A stretch of 64,000 nt of DNA from Agapetus fuscipes (Eukaryota; Arthropoda; Insecta; Trichoptera; Glossosomatidae): assembly GCA_951799405.1 (NCBI GenBank), contig OX637343.1, forward strand, positions 10,518,524 to 10,582,523, read 5' to 3'. Shown here one piece after another: positions 26,187 to 36,729 of this stretch. The translations under genes and the position numbers were made by a program. The stretch's first letter is position 1. Every line of letters starts with the position of its first letter. The notes beneath the pieces were generated by a model. It did no database searches, had not been told where the DNA came from, and saw nothing but the letters and a program-made list of their open reading frames with translations.

Positions 26187-26330
26187 ATGATGCTGTGTAG
26201 GCGGATCTTTAATGTTGTTAAGTGGCTGGAAGCGACGCCGAGTTTAATTGAATTAGCAGAGAATTGTTCGTTTCATATCAAACACTGGCGAGGATGTTCT
26301 ATGGGAATACAACTGGGACAATGTTTTTGA
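26187..26330 (+). other. Short unidentified ORF, 47 codons, coding-like composition
   Basis: ATG 26187 to TGA 26328-26330 reads MMLCRRIFNVVKWLEATPSL... and continues IELAENCSFHIKHWRGCSMG. Composition is less AT-biased than the neighbourhood. It is not recognised, and could be a decayed transposon ORF or a lone exon. Confidence 0.2.
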
Positions 26331-26399
26331 AGGGAAGATTAAAAATAAATTGAGTGTAAATAAAAAAATAAATGGCAAGTTCGGAAGTTCAGCAATGCT

Positions 26400-26750
26400 A
26401 GAAAGACCATAATTTTAATTCAGGTTCAACAGTTGCCATTGGTTACTTATTAATTAATAATTAATTTATTAAAATATACAATAATGAATTTTTAATTGTT
26501 GATATGAAAACCGGTTTCTGGCCAGGGCTGGAAGTTTCATCACCACGGTAATTCTTACCTACCGAATATCGGTAATATTTGTATAAGGACTTGTAAATCC
26601 AAGATGGCCGCAAGTGAACAGCTGATAAGTCTTAATAGAAATATTACCGATATTCGGTAGGTAGGATTTACCGTGGTGATAAGACTTCCAGCCCTGGTAG
26701 AATAGGTTGGTGAATCGTATTCCTTTTCACAAATCAATTTAAAAAACTAA
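26400..26750 (+). mobile_element. SINE C interrupted by an inverted-repeat element
   Basis: Left part from GACCATAATTTTAATTCAGG to GGTTTCTGGC at 26522, right part from TAGAATAGGTTGGTGAATCG. The 174-bp element at 26523-26696 splits it. Confidence 0.75.
26523..26696. mobile_element. MITE with long terminal inverted repeats inside SINE C
   Basis: CAGGGCTGGAAGTTTCATCA-CCACGGTAA...CCTACCGAATATCGGTAATATTT pairs with its near-perfect complement at the right end. Arms are about 58 bp in 174 bp. The loop has AAGATGGCCGC. Confidence 0.88.
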
Positions 26751-26799
26751 AGTTATTTTCGCTTCACATAAGCTATCGTTGAAAATACCGGGCCTTAAA

Positions 26800-27383
26800 G
26801 TAAGTGTGATCAGTCTCATACCCACCCATCATTGAATGAAAAATAATCAATATATTATTGTTACATTTAACCCCTCCTAATTTTTTTTACAACACGTTTA
26901 TTGCCACTTATAAAGGAAAACATTTTTTAAAAATATTTATATTTTTTCGTAACCCTCTTATCTCCGATTGAAATCAAAACAGAAAAAAGCGAAAAAAGAT
27001 CCGTACCCATTGTCAAAAAGAGAATTATTTTTTCCATCTTTAAGTACAATAGATTTCTCGTCTCCGCCCACTTCCAGACTTAACAAGTAAAAAAAAATAC
27101 GTAACAACTAAACCAAAGCGTTTTCCCGAGAAAAAAATGTATTGAAAATAAAATACTCACTTAGAGCGCTGTTTTATTTTACAGCATTTAGTTTCAATAT
27201 TAATGGAGGTGAAGCTAGCTTTTAGGCATTGTAACATACTATGAGACTAACATGTCAATCAGACCTGTCAACAGCAAAGTTGTCATATAACATAAAACAT
27301 AATAATCGTGTGAAATCCTACGTTTTCTTCCTTTCTCTATCTTGAGTTTCGACACATGCTCTGCTTTTATGATAATGTGTTCA
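26800..27383. other. AT-rich, nothing recognised
   Basis: No coding pattern and no known repeat landmark. Confidence 0.5.
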
Positions 27384-27602
27384 ATCGATAGCTCAGTTGG
27401 TGGAGTGCTTGTATTCCATGCCGAGAGCTCGGGTTCGAATCCCACCGAGGCGAGGGTGTCTAATATGATTTCCCGTTTCGGTGTTTATTTCAAATCCAAA
27501 ATAAAATAGTAACGCAAGGTTTACTCACCATTTACAATAAATTAGTACCAGCCCTCTCAGGGATAAGCACGTGACGAGTTACATTATACGTGTAGCTTAG
27601 TT
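27384..27602 (+). mobile_element. SINE A, shortened
   Basis: Head TAGCTCAGTTGGTGGAGTGC and box B GGTTCGAATCC; the segment between GAAATGAG-like sequence and the 3' CACGTGACGAG is shortened. Confidence 0.75.
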
Positions 27603-27782
27603 TTAATAATGAAAATTTTCTTTAACAAATGACCGATTCTCTGATTATAACAATTGTAACGCGTGCGCACGATTTCCACGCAGAGATGACATTTTAACAA
27701 TGCAGAAATAATTTTAAAAATCTATCACATCTGCCTGTTAACAGTGTGGTGACACTCAGAGTATCATTGGTCTCTTTTTAAC

Positions 27783-28066
27783 TAACGAAGATTTGAATAG
27801 GAGTTTTAGGCTTACATGGCCGGCTGATGATGCTGGAGAGCTGCTTTCCGGGATCTGTTTCCGTGCTCTGTGGGAGCTGGGGCTTCCGGACGTATCGCCC
27901 ATGTCTACGACGGGCTTCTTCACAGTTCTATCAAAACCATTTTCATCACTTCACCTTCACGCCGGCGATGCCCTTCCCAGACATTGGCGAAACGTCCGGA
28001 AGCTCCAGCTCCCACAGACAACGGCAACAGATCCCGGAAAGTAAGTCTTCAGCATAACGAAGATTT
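27783..28066. mobile_element. GC-rich fold-back element with 12-bp target-site duplication
   Basis: TAACGAAGATTT occurs at 27783-27794 and 28055-28066. Between them 260 bp fold on themselves: CTTTCCGGGATCTGTTTCCG and GGGAGCTGGGGCTTCCGGAC at the left pair with GTCCGGAAGCTCCAGCTCCC and AACAGATCCCGGAAAG at the right. Further pairing (ATCGCCCATGTCT / AGACATTGGCGAA) extends to a loop. Much more GC-rich than its flanks. Confidence 0.85.
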
Positions 28067-28544
28067 TTGTTGAGTTGGGTTTGCACGGATATAACACGTC
28101 TACTTGGTCAAAATACTGTTATGTTTTACGGGTTCAATTTAATACAAACTTCTGTTAATTTATTTTAAGATTTCGTTCACATTTGGTTCATTCACAGCGT
28201 TACCTTTACAACGCGGGCACTTGACTACTTATCAGCTCGACGGCTCCAATACAAGTCGCTCCCTGCAAAGCATCTCGGCCTCTATCTATAGGTGTATAAG
28301 AGTCATTCTGGCCCATGCGAGACCACGCTAGAATATATTTTTTAGAATATTCGAGCAAATACCCACATAATATCGAATAAATACAAGTGCAATCATAAAA
28401 GTACCTACATCTAGAGACACAAACACACTTACACGAGTTAAAACACACAATCACACATTTGGAATAATACTTTCGACTTCACTGTACTATAACTTTATGA
28501 TTGATTTTTTATATATTTTAGAAACAAAATTATATTTAAACACT

Positions 28545-28750
28545 GTTTCTAAATCTAATCTAATCTAAATCTAAGCTGCAAAGATACGTATCATTTGAGA
28601 TTCATATTAAATGCATTCCCACAAGCAGACACGCATAATTTCGCGCTCACACATGCCGCATGTGGATCTACAGTATACAAACCCAATCTCAAATGAACAT
28701 AAGCCCTGTAACTCTTGCCGACCTTCCCTGAAACAGGGGTGACAGTTTCG
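28545..28750 (-). mobile_element. Family G copy, 3' two-thirds
   Basis: AATCTAATCTAATCTAAATC tail at the left; breaks at CAGGGGTGACAG, where an inverted-repeat element begins. Confidence 0.75.
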
Positions 28751-28755
28751 TTTCA

Positions 28756-29095
28756 CATATATTGATTTATATTTTGTATTGTTTGTGTATTAACACTGTG
28801 AAAACTCATATTGATTACTAATTTGTTAATTTTTAGGATTCGAATCAAACACTGTTTTATTTTCACTTCTATGATTTATTTTTGATATTATTTTGATTTA
28901 TTTATTATTTTGATATTAATATTGATTTATTTTAATTATAAATTACAAACGTTTTCGACCGTCATCAGGTAGGAATGCAATCAATTATTAATAATTATAT
29001 AATCATAATTTAAAATCTTTAATCAAATATTAGTATTCCTAAATATGAATTTTCACAGTGTTAATACACAAACCATAAAAAATATATAACTTTAT
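28756..29095. mobile_element. MITE-like element with GTTTGTGTATTAACACTGTG ends
   Basis: GTTTGTGTATTAACACTGTG-AAAACTCATAT at about 28788 pairs with the complement at about 29045-29074. Pairing continues outward through an AT-rich arm. The middle holds AAACGTTTTCGACCGTCATCAGG. Confidence 0.7.
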
Positions 29096-29365
29096 GGTTT
29101 ATACTCAGTTTTTTGTGAAACGCAATAGTTGAGTTTGTATGTAAAGTTTTATACTTGGTAGAGGAACAGTGTATTTATCAAGCGAGGACGTCTGTTTCTG
29201 CCGCCCTTCCCTATTTCCGATAAATAACATAGTTTTCGCGGAGTTTTTGGAAAGTTTTCGCGCAAAAACATCGCTGAAACCAGGAGGGTTGTTATTGTAG
29301 GGGATATTTATGGTGCAAATGACTGTTTTCAAGGTTGTGCTTTGGTGTGAGGCTGACTATTATGT

Positions 29366-29390
29366 TCATCATCATCATCATCATCATAAT
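29366..29390. repeat. (ATC)n microsatellite
   Basis: Seven CAT units. Confidence 0.9.
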
Positions 29391-29459
29391 CGGTTGTTTT
29401 CATTAAATAAGTTTCATTCCTTGACTTATATTATGAAATTCCTTAAATTATTAGTTAGT

Positions 29460-29758
29460 TTGACCGGTCTGTAATCTAGTAGTTAACACTTCGGATTCGT
29501 GATTCGAAGGTAGTGGGCTCGAATCCCGGCGGAGCATGACAAACAAAAATTCGCTTTTCAAATTTGCTCTTCGCTGGTTTGAAAAATTAATCTGCCTTTA
29601 CCAAAGACCCGTCACCACAGGTCCATCTAGCCTTACACTAACTGGGTCTTGCTTGAGAATTGGCGCTTTCTATAGCGACGAACAAGCTCGCAGAGGACTC
29701 TTGAGGTGTGATTCACACAAAAACAGCGTCCACCAAATAAATCAGCCAATATTATTAT
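29460..29758 (+). mobile_element. SINE B, full length
   Basis: GACCGGTCTGTAATCTAGTA head, GGCTCGAATCCC box B, GGACTCTTGAGGTGTGATTC end, (ATT)n tail at 29748-29760. Confidence 0.85.
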
Positions 29759-29759
29759 T

Positions 29760-30002
29760 ACTTCTTGGTATGAGGCTGACCACCCAAACTGTAAAAAAAT
29801 TACTAAAAGTTCACTTTGCCGATGTCACCCCAGTTTCAGGAGAGTACGACAAGTGTGGCAGGGTTTATTAATGTACATTGGAAATTTGTTTTTATTTTAT
29901 TTTGTAAGTACATACATGTGCGGCAAGCAAGTGTAAGCGCGAACTTACCCGGTTCTGCTTGTGGGCATGCATTTAATATATATATTTTAAATGTAAACAA
30001 TT
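29760..30002 (+). mobile_element. Family G copy directly after a SINE B tail
   Basis: TTGGTATGAGGCTGACCACC to CATTTAATATATATATTTTA; (ATT)n of SINE B touches it. Confidence 0.75.
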
Positions 30003-30364
30003 AATTTCAAATTTGAGAACAACACGGTAGGAAGATGCACTATATATGCAGCTTAGTAGCGTTTTTTTGCGTAACGTTGCAAGACTCATACACATTTAAC
30101 GAATAAAGCTTTTAATACAATTAAAAAGTAAAAATTTTGGTGTACCCTATACTCAGCTTAAAGGTTTAAATTATACTAAAAGTTCCATTGTTGTATGGAA
30201 ATAAGGGTGGGGTATTAATTTTGTGTTATTGCCAAAGTTATCCCCGAAACAGGGGTGGGAAAGTTTGAAACTTTAGGGACAAAATTTTAATAATAACTTA
30301 TTGCTTCAGTTTAATTGCGCAAAAAGTGTTGACGACACCTGAAGGGTTTTTGTAGTAACAAAAA

Positions 30365-30630
30365 AGGGTTATCTAATCTTATCTAATCTAAGTTGCAAAG
30401 ATATGTTACATTGGAAATTCACATTACATTCATTCTCACAACCAGACACGTACAAGTTCGCGCTTGCACATGCCTCATGTGAACCTACAATTTAAAAACC
30501 AAATCTCAAATGGACATACACCCTGCAACTCTTGCCGTCCTTCCCTGAGACAGGGGTGACATTGGCAAAGTGAACCATTTTTACAGCATGGGTGGTCAGC
30601 CGCATACCAACCTATAAGTCAAGGAACTAA
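30365..30630 (-). mobile_element. Family G copy, full length
   Basis: CTAATCTTATCTAATCTAAG tail to TATAAGTCAAGGAA. Confidence 0.85.
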
Positions 30631-30728
30631 AGTTAAATACAACAAAGTTTTTCTTCACTAGTTGGGCTTAATATCTCGAGCGCTTCCGGAGTGTTAACAC
30701 ACCATTTTCAAGAGAACAACTCATCCTT

Positions 30729-30972
30729 CGAGTGCTTGCTTGGCTTATCTACCGTTTGATTCAAAGATGATCTTTAAATAAAATTTTCTTAAAAATCACA
30801 TTCTGCACAATCTGAGCTACGAAAAAACCGTAAAATACGATAATGTAAGAGTTGTTTTAAATATTTTTGAAATTTATTTCCATTTTTCATAAGACACACA
30901 GGTCCAGTACACCTACAAACATTGATCATGTGAAATCACCTCTGATGGACATAAGACAAACAAGCACTAAAG
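30729..30972. mobile_element. Family H MITE
   Basis: AGTGCTTGCTTGGCTTATCT at the left end and the complement of AGTGCTTGTTTGTCTTATGT at the right. The interior has AATCACATTCTGCACAATC and TTTATTTCCATTTTTCATAA. Confidence 0.75.
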
Positions 30973-31134
30973 GGATGAACTGAAAAAAACGCTATGTTTA
31001 TACACAAACCCTTAAATTTTAAAATAACAGGGTTGTATACAAAATAAACTATTGGATAATTCATTGGGACCTCGCTAATCCGAACAGGCAAACAGCTGAC
31101 CCTTGACGGATTATCAAGGTGTCTGGTCTCATCA

Positions 31135-31536
31135 TCATCTTCTAAAGGCAGTACCTTGTTGTATCAGCCATCTATCTCTTTTGATCACCATCCTCTTGTA
31201 AAGGCAGTGCCTTGTTGTGTCAGCCATCTGTCTCTGTTGGTTGCCATCTTTTTGTAAAGGCAGTGCCTTGTTGTGCCAGCCATCTGTCTCTGTTGGTTGC
31301 CATCCTCTTGTAAAGGCAGTGCCTTGTTGTGCCAGCCATCTGTCTCTGTTGGTTGCCATCCTCTTGTAAAGGCAGTGCCTTGTTGTATCAGCCATCTATC
31401 TCTTTTGATCACCATCCTCTTGTAAAGGCAGTGCCTTGTTGTACCAGCCATCTGTCTCTGTTGGTTGCCATCCTCTTGTAAAGGCAGTGCCTTGTTGTGC
31501 CAGTCACCTTTCTCTGTTGGTTGCCATCTTCTTGAG
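31135..31536. repeat. 56-bp minisatellite, seven units
   Basis: AAAGGCAGTGCCTTGTTGT starts at 31144, 31200, 31256, 31312, 31368, 31424 and 31480, exactly 56 bp apart. Two unit types alternate: one with TTGATCACCATC (units 1 and 5) and one with TTGGTTGCCATC. This gives a higher-order period of 224 bp. Because 56 is not a multiple of 3, the same array is open in shifted frames on the minus strand. Confidence 0.92.
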
Positions 31537-31539
31537 CTG

Positions 31540-31680
31540 CGAATAGGAGAAGACATCCACGAGCCACTTCAAATCCTGGATGCATAAAGTTCTTGGGCGA
31601 CCTATTGTTTGTCTTTCCAAGTTTTTCCTTGATTGATGTTGCTGAGAAAGGTGCTACGTCTAATCAAGTGTCCCATTAGT
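31540..31680 (-). pseudogene. LINE ORF2 end fragment that feeds the adjacent minisatellite
   Basis: Minus strand reads IGRPRTLCIQDLKWLVDVFS and YSQLKKMATNREK, comparable to the GRPR-RW-DDL...A-DR--W tail of LINE ORF2. The MATNR(E/D)(K/R) segment is what the neighbouring 56-bp units repeat. Confidence 0.5.
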
Positions 31681-31787
31681 TTGGTTTTCCTCTTCAAAAT
31701 GTGCCTATTATTTATTTTACTTTCTTCAACATGCTGAGCTTCTTTTCAACCCATGATGCCTTTATCATCATCGCTGTGAATCGAAGT

Positions 31788-31848
31788 CATGACTTTCAGC
31801 ATACGAATTTGAATCGTTAACTACTAGACTGTGAACCAGTCAGTATTT
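31788..31848 (-). mobile_element. SINE B head remnant
   Basis: On minus: CTGACTGGTTCACAGTCTAG followed by TAGTTAACGATTCAAATTCG. Confidence 0.4.
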
Positions 31849-31894
31849 ACAAATGTGTTAATTTCTTGCAGTACGCCTGGTCAGCTTCATAGCA

Positions 31895-31990
31895 ACCTAT
31901 TATTTAAACCTGTAAAAATAAATAGCTTCACTCGCCTCACACCCCTTTGGGGAGAACGCGGCAAGAAGTTACACCTAATGTAGAGCTTAG
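31895..31990 (+). mobile_element. SINE A, 3' third only
   Basis: Holds CTGTAAAAATAAATAG, CCCCTTTGGGGAGAACGCGG and TAGAGCTTAGTTG, without a head. Confidence 0.6.
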
Positions 31991-33318
31991 TTGAGTTCAC
32001 AATGTTAAACAGTTCATTTTTTTGGAAAACTTCCAATCTGAAAAGTGTACCAAAGTCGTGGACGAAAAATCAATTGTTGAAATGGGAATAACAGCCAAAT
32101 ATGTCAAGGTTTATGTGTGGTATCTATCTTTGATATATTTGTAGGTACTTAATAAAAAAAAGATTTAATATCTATGTGCATATTGTTTTACGTAGGCATT
32201 ACAATTTATGTGAAAATATACTGAGATCGAATTGACCAAAAAGTGATGTACCTACATTAATATAAATAAGATCGTTTCTGTGGTTATAAAATGTCATAGC
32301 TTTGAATTTGGTATTTTTACGTACAAAAAATATATTTGATTTGAGAAGATTAATATAATAAAAAAATTATGCTGCAAAGATTTATTATGATGTCAGAGGG
32401 CGAAGCGGCGGGTCGTTGTCCTAACGAAGAAGTGAAGAGATGGTCAGGAAGAGTAGCAGATCGAAGTCCAGAAGAAAGCGGAGAGTAGTAGTAACGAGTC
32501 GGAAGTAGGAGAACAAGTAATTTATTCATAAAACAGACGTTTATTTTTATTCCACAAAACAATAGATAACGGTATTTTACAAATATAGGGATGAGAATGA
32601 AAAATAGGAATGGGGCGTGAGAGTGTCGGTCCAATCAGGACAAATCTATAATTTGATCTATTATTTTCGAATATTACAGCTTCCCGGGTATTTGCGAAGG
32701 CGGATCCTGAAGTTGAAATGCTTATTTATTAAGGGTCCACATTTCACAATACACATACCGAGGCTGCTGCAATAATCGCTTCCCAATTGGCAATTGGGTC
32801 CCCTAAAAAAGACCTTCAATTATTACTCTCAAAGATCAAAACTCATTACTAAATGATTAAAAAGGAAATATTTTACCGACCTATTTGGACTTACATCATC
32901 ATGCTTTCAATCTCGCTGTATCGGGATTTCATACATGAGGACCTTTTTTTGTATTAGGTCTCGTAAATTAAATTGAAATTCCGGGTTTTTAATATCCACA
33001 AAGTAAGGGTTTGGCAATTTGTACAAAATATGGTAGGAATGTTATCGGCCAACATAAATTTGACCGCTCTTTTTTATTATTGCAAGTATATAGGTACTCG
33101 TACTTCTACACACTTGGATACAAGTTTTTATTTGTTTTCTTTGAAAAAAAATGTAATTTAGGTACTTGCATGAAAGGATTTTAATAATGGAGCCAAACAA
33201 AAAGTCGAAAAAAAGTGACGCTCTTAAAAGTTAATTTTTTTTACAACTTAGATTATTGATTATGACCGATCATTTCACGAATCATCGATCAATATAAAAA
33301 AAACATAGTTATAAGTTA
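31990..33318. other. Unique-looking AT-rich stretch
   Basis: No family landmark seen. 32390-32520 is purine-rich (GAAGAAGTGAAGAGATGG) but not clearly coding. Confidence 0.45.
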
Positions 33319-33476
33319 TTTGATTATAGGTTGGTATGAGTTTGACCAGCCATACCAAAAAAAATGGTTCAATTTACCAACGTCATCCCTGTTTCAAGGA
33401 AGGTCGGCAAATACGTGGTTGATGTTCATTTGAGACTTGGAATTTAATTTGTAAATACACATGCGGCATTTGTCGT
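33318..33476 (+). mobile_element. Family G copy, 3' truncated by a family J element
   Basis: GATTATAGGTTGGTATGAGT to CACATGCGGCATTTG, then GTCACCCGGCTGGG of family J. Confidence 0.7.
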
Positions 33477-33575
33477 CACCCGGCTGGGTTTCCTGTGAAA
33501 AGACAAAAACATATTTTTTTATTGGTTGCCAAGGGCGGAAGTCCCATACAAGACTGACGAAAGTTACAGTTTCAA
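33476..33575 (+). mobile_element. Family J MITE end
   Basis: GTCACCCGGCTGGGTTTCCT, ATTGGTTGCCAAGGGCGGAA and GTCCCATACAAGACTGACG. Confidence 0.6.
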
Positions 33576-33904
33576 AAATGTTCTGACCTCATTTCCCGTT
33601 TAATGCCAGCTGTTTAAAAAAATGGCGTATTTTTTCAATATTGACTCCCTGGTACAAATACCCAAGTACAATATCAAATGAAGAAATTGAATATTAAAAA
33701 AAGTTTTCGGGTCAGAATCGTTAATAAGGGAGAAGGGGGGGGGGGATACTTTATGAAATGGATGTGTCGCTAAAAGAAAGATTTAAAATTATAATGAAAA
33801 AAGTCCTCGCAACAGCTTTGCCAGTAATTCAGTCCAAGAACTTTACAGGGAAAGATCTTTGTTCGTAAAAGAAAAGTTCGTATTCAAAGTTATTATAAAT
33901 CTGA

Positions 33905-34190
33905 TATTATCGAAGTTGCAGAGATATATTAAAATTTAAATTCGTATTAAATGCATGCCCGCAAGCAGACATAAAGCATGCTCAAACCAGTCCTGTATGT
34001 ACATACATATGTGTCAGAAGGTCCCACAGCATATGCACGCTCATACAAACCTAATTATTTTCTCATGTAGCGGAAGGCCGTCTGTAAGTTCGAGCTCACA
34101 AATTTTGCGTGTGTACTTTGAAATTAAAATACAAATATCCAAACCCTGCAACTTTTGCTTATCTTTCCTGAAACAGGGGTGACATTGATA
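33905..34190 (-). mobile_element. Family G copy interrupted by a family E fragment
   Basis: CGAAGTTGCAGAGATATATT through GCAAGCAGACATAAA, then family E sequence at about 33975-34085, then the rest of G to CAGGGGTGACATTG. Confidence 0.7.
33972..34088 (-). mobile_element. Family E element, 3' part
   Basis: Minus: TACAGACGGCCTTCCGCTAC, GCTGTGGGACCTTCTGACAC, CTGGTTTGAGCATGC. Confidence 0.65.
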
Positions 34191-34309
34191 ATAACAATAA
34201 GTGAGTTTTTTTATACCTATTGTTATAAATTTACGGGTTCATTTACAGTAAACAAAAAAAACAGTTAAGCTTTATTTAACAAGTCTTATATTCATTATTA
34301 AACAGAAAT

Positions 34310-34490
34310 TTTGTTTCGTCGTAATGTTTGGAGAGCGTGCATTTGCAGTTGCTGGTCCCCCGGCCTGGAATCACCTGCGTCATCGCGTGACAGAGACAGA
34401 GGACCATAGGAAGTTTCCAAATGCACTGAAGACAACCGAATTTCTGGCATCATCTGCACTAGCGCCCTTGGAGTCTCCCTAATGAAATCA
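34310..34490 (+). pseudogene. CR1-like LINE ORF2 C-terminal fragment
   Basis: From 34325 the frame reads FGERAFAVAGPPAWNHLRHR and continues KFPNALKTTEFLAS to a stop at about 34480. It matches the RAF-VAGP-WN-LP ... ALKT motif of CR1-type ORF2 ends and is 5' truncated. Confidence 0.65.
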
Positions 34491-34627
34491 TCAACTCGTC
34501 ATCATTTCAACAGCCTCCAGTGGGCGTAAATGTTAACGCACACTTTCATACATGTCTAACTCCCCACGACATGTGAACTAAATTGTTGATTTTAGCTAGG
34601 GTTTCTATTAATTTTAGATTTTTTAAT

Positions 34628-34950
34628 TGTCTGGTTGATAGCTCAGTTGGTAGAGTGCTTGCATTCCATGCTGTGCGCTCGGGTTCGAATCCCACCGAGG
34701 GTGTCAGAAATTAATTCACGTTTCGGTGTTTATTTCAAACCCCAAAATAAAATACCGACAAGGTTAACTCAGCCTTCACAAGAAATGAGTACCAGTCTAC
34801 TTGAGAGCTTGGAAACTCTCTCTTCAACTGAAGTGGTTGGTGTAACGCCGGCCCCCTTACCTGTAAACAAAAAAAAGGTCTCACTAGCCACATGCGAAAC
34901 CCTTAGGGAATAATGTGACAAGAAATGACACTAAATGTGTAGCTTAGTTG
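34628..34950 (+). mobile_element. SINE A, full length
   Basis: Intact boxes TAGCTCAGTTGG and GGTTCGAATCC, body, and the 3' end TGTGTAGCTTAGTTGCG. Confidence 0.85.
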
Positions 34951-35347
34951 CGAGGCTCAATTCGTTCGTATATCAAAATGTACTTATAACAAACAATGCT
35001 CGTATTTGGAAGTAGAATAATATTAAAAAAGGAAAAACCATTTCGCGAAAAAGATATAATCTTGACGGTCAGAAGTTTGGAATTAATGCTTAATTACATT
35101 ATTTTAAAGAAAAAATGCAATTAAAAGCAAAATGGCGATAATGGACCGAAAGTTTTTTTTTCGGACTTTTTTGCGAATTACGCAGAAAAAGTTTTTTGCC
35201 AGATCGGCTACTTAAAAAATAAACTCCATTATAAGTAAGAAAAGATTTTTCCGAAAAGTTTTCGGCAAGGTAATTTGCAGGTTTGCGAAAAAGAAGTTGT
35301 GTAGAATGAACAATTATTTTAAGTTTTGTTTTTTATATTTAGATTTT

Positions 35348-35575
35348 TTTTACTTATAGGTTGGGACGAGGCTGACCTCCCATACTGTAAGAAATAGCCG
35401 ATTTTGTCAATGTCATCTTCTTTTAGGAAAGGTCGGCAAGAATTGCAGGGATTATGTTTATTTGATATTATGTTTTTATGATGTTCACTTGAAGCATGTG
35501 TAAGCGTGAACTTATACGTGTCTGCTTCTGAGAATGGCTGTACTATAATTACAACTTAGATTATATATTTTAGAC
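35348..35575 (+). mobile_element. Family G copy
   Basis: ACTTATAGGTTGGGACGAGG to ATTACAACTTAGATTATAT. A family R element begins within 5 bp. Confidence 0.75.
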
Positions 35576-35825
35576 TAGCAGTACCTAACGTGTTTCACTA
35601 CGCTATTTAGGCATGTGAAATCAATTTATTTCTACACGTCGCGTCAGGGGGAAAGCTTTACCCATCACAGGGCTGAAATAATGTTTGAAGTTTGATCAGC
35701 ATCAAACTTCACACAAACAATGCAAGGAATATTTTACATGTTTTCTGAAAGTTGAGTAAAGATCGGTTGAGCGGTTTAGGTGTCCATAGGAAACAAACAC
35801 GCATTCAATTTAAAATACTACGTTT
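35576..35825 (+). mobile_element. Family R element (ACTAGCAGTACC type)
   Basis: Begins ACTAGCAGTACCTAACGTGT-TTCACTACGC and ends AAGATCGGTTGAGCGGTTTA followed by ACAAACACGC. This start/end pair is a common insect retroelement-derived design. Confidence 0.6.
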
Positions 35826-35864
35826 GCTAAAAAGTACCTTAACATTTTAAATTAATTATGTAAA

Positions 35865-36045
35865 AATAAACCACAAAGTTTTCTTTACAAGTTGATTTAT
35901 TTCTTCGAGCGCTTTCGATGTAATGAAACCATTATCAATAGAACAATTTGAAAATGGTGTACAACTGTACAATAATAACATTGAAAGCGCTCAAGAGAAC
36001 AAAACAATTTGTGAAGACGTTTGTGTTTTTACATTATTAATTAAA
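35865..36045. mobile_element. Inverted-repeat element with CGAGCGCTTTCGATG arms
   Basis: CTTCGAGCGCTTTCGATGTA at the left and CATTGAAAGCGCTCAAGAGA at the right are complementary. A related single arm (CTCGAGCGCTTCCGGAGTG) is at 30676-30700. Confidence 0.6.
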
Positions 36046-36389
36046 TAAATTTGTACAGGGCTGCCCTTGCATAGTTTAAAAATTGGTTTAATAATGTCGC
36101 ACCCGTTTTAAAAAAGCTGTTAAGATAAATACAAATTCACCATCTCATTTTTGGTTGGCAAGAAACAGGTATATGTATATAACATCAATTAATAATTCAT
36201 CAGTTATATTTAATGAATTAATTATTAACAAATAAATACGAAATTAAAGCTGTTAACTTAGGGTCAAAGATATCGTCAAGAGGACCTGACCCATGGAAGG
36301 TAGTTAGAATTACAGATTGCATGTTTATTTGTGGTTTCAAATTTCTTGGACAGTTTATCAAAGTAATAACTTAAAATCACTGGTTTGTA

Positions 36390-36725
36390 CGTTGGTCTTT
36401 CACCATTAATCTTTTATCTCTTCAATATTCATCAATTTCTTCATACATACTCTTCTCTTATTCTCACTCTGCAGGTTCCATTCTTTCGCAATCTCCCCTA
36501 TTTGGTCTACAAATTTATTTCTCAGTCTTCCCCTTCCACGCTTTCCTCTGACATTTTCTCTGTAAACTTTCTTCCATAGCTGTCATCTAAATTCATCAAT
36601 ATCCATGTACGGATGTATATCCTCGAAACTTACCTATGTGAAAATTCAAGTATTAAAAACCTCTACCATGTCTTCGGTTTTTTGCCATCCTCTCTTCGTC
36701 ATATATATTCTTCATATAATATATT
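36390..36725 (-). pseudogene. LINE ORF2 terminus of the same family
   Basis: Minus strand encodes VYRENVRGKRGRGRLRNKFV followed by DQIGEIAKEWNLQSENKRRV and then CMKKLMNIEEIK, with frame breaks upstream. Confidence 0.65.
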
Positions 36726-36729
36726 CATA

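Noticed and set aside
27793..28073. Overlapping plus ORFs of 67-83 codons
   Set aside because: They come from the GC-rich fold-back element; both arms give related, mirror-like translations and no protein family.
31135..31536. Possible CRISPR-like array of regular repeats
   Set aside because: The 56-bp units are contiguous with no unique spacers, in a eukaryotic genome.
34628..34700. tRNA gene candidates at SINE A and B heads
   Set aside because: Boxes A and B are present, but no copy shows a full acceptor stem and each continues into the same SINE body.
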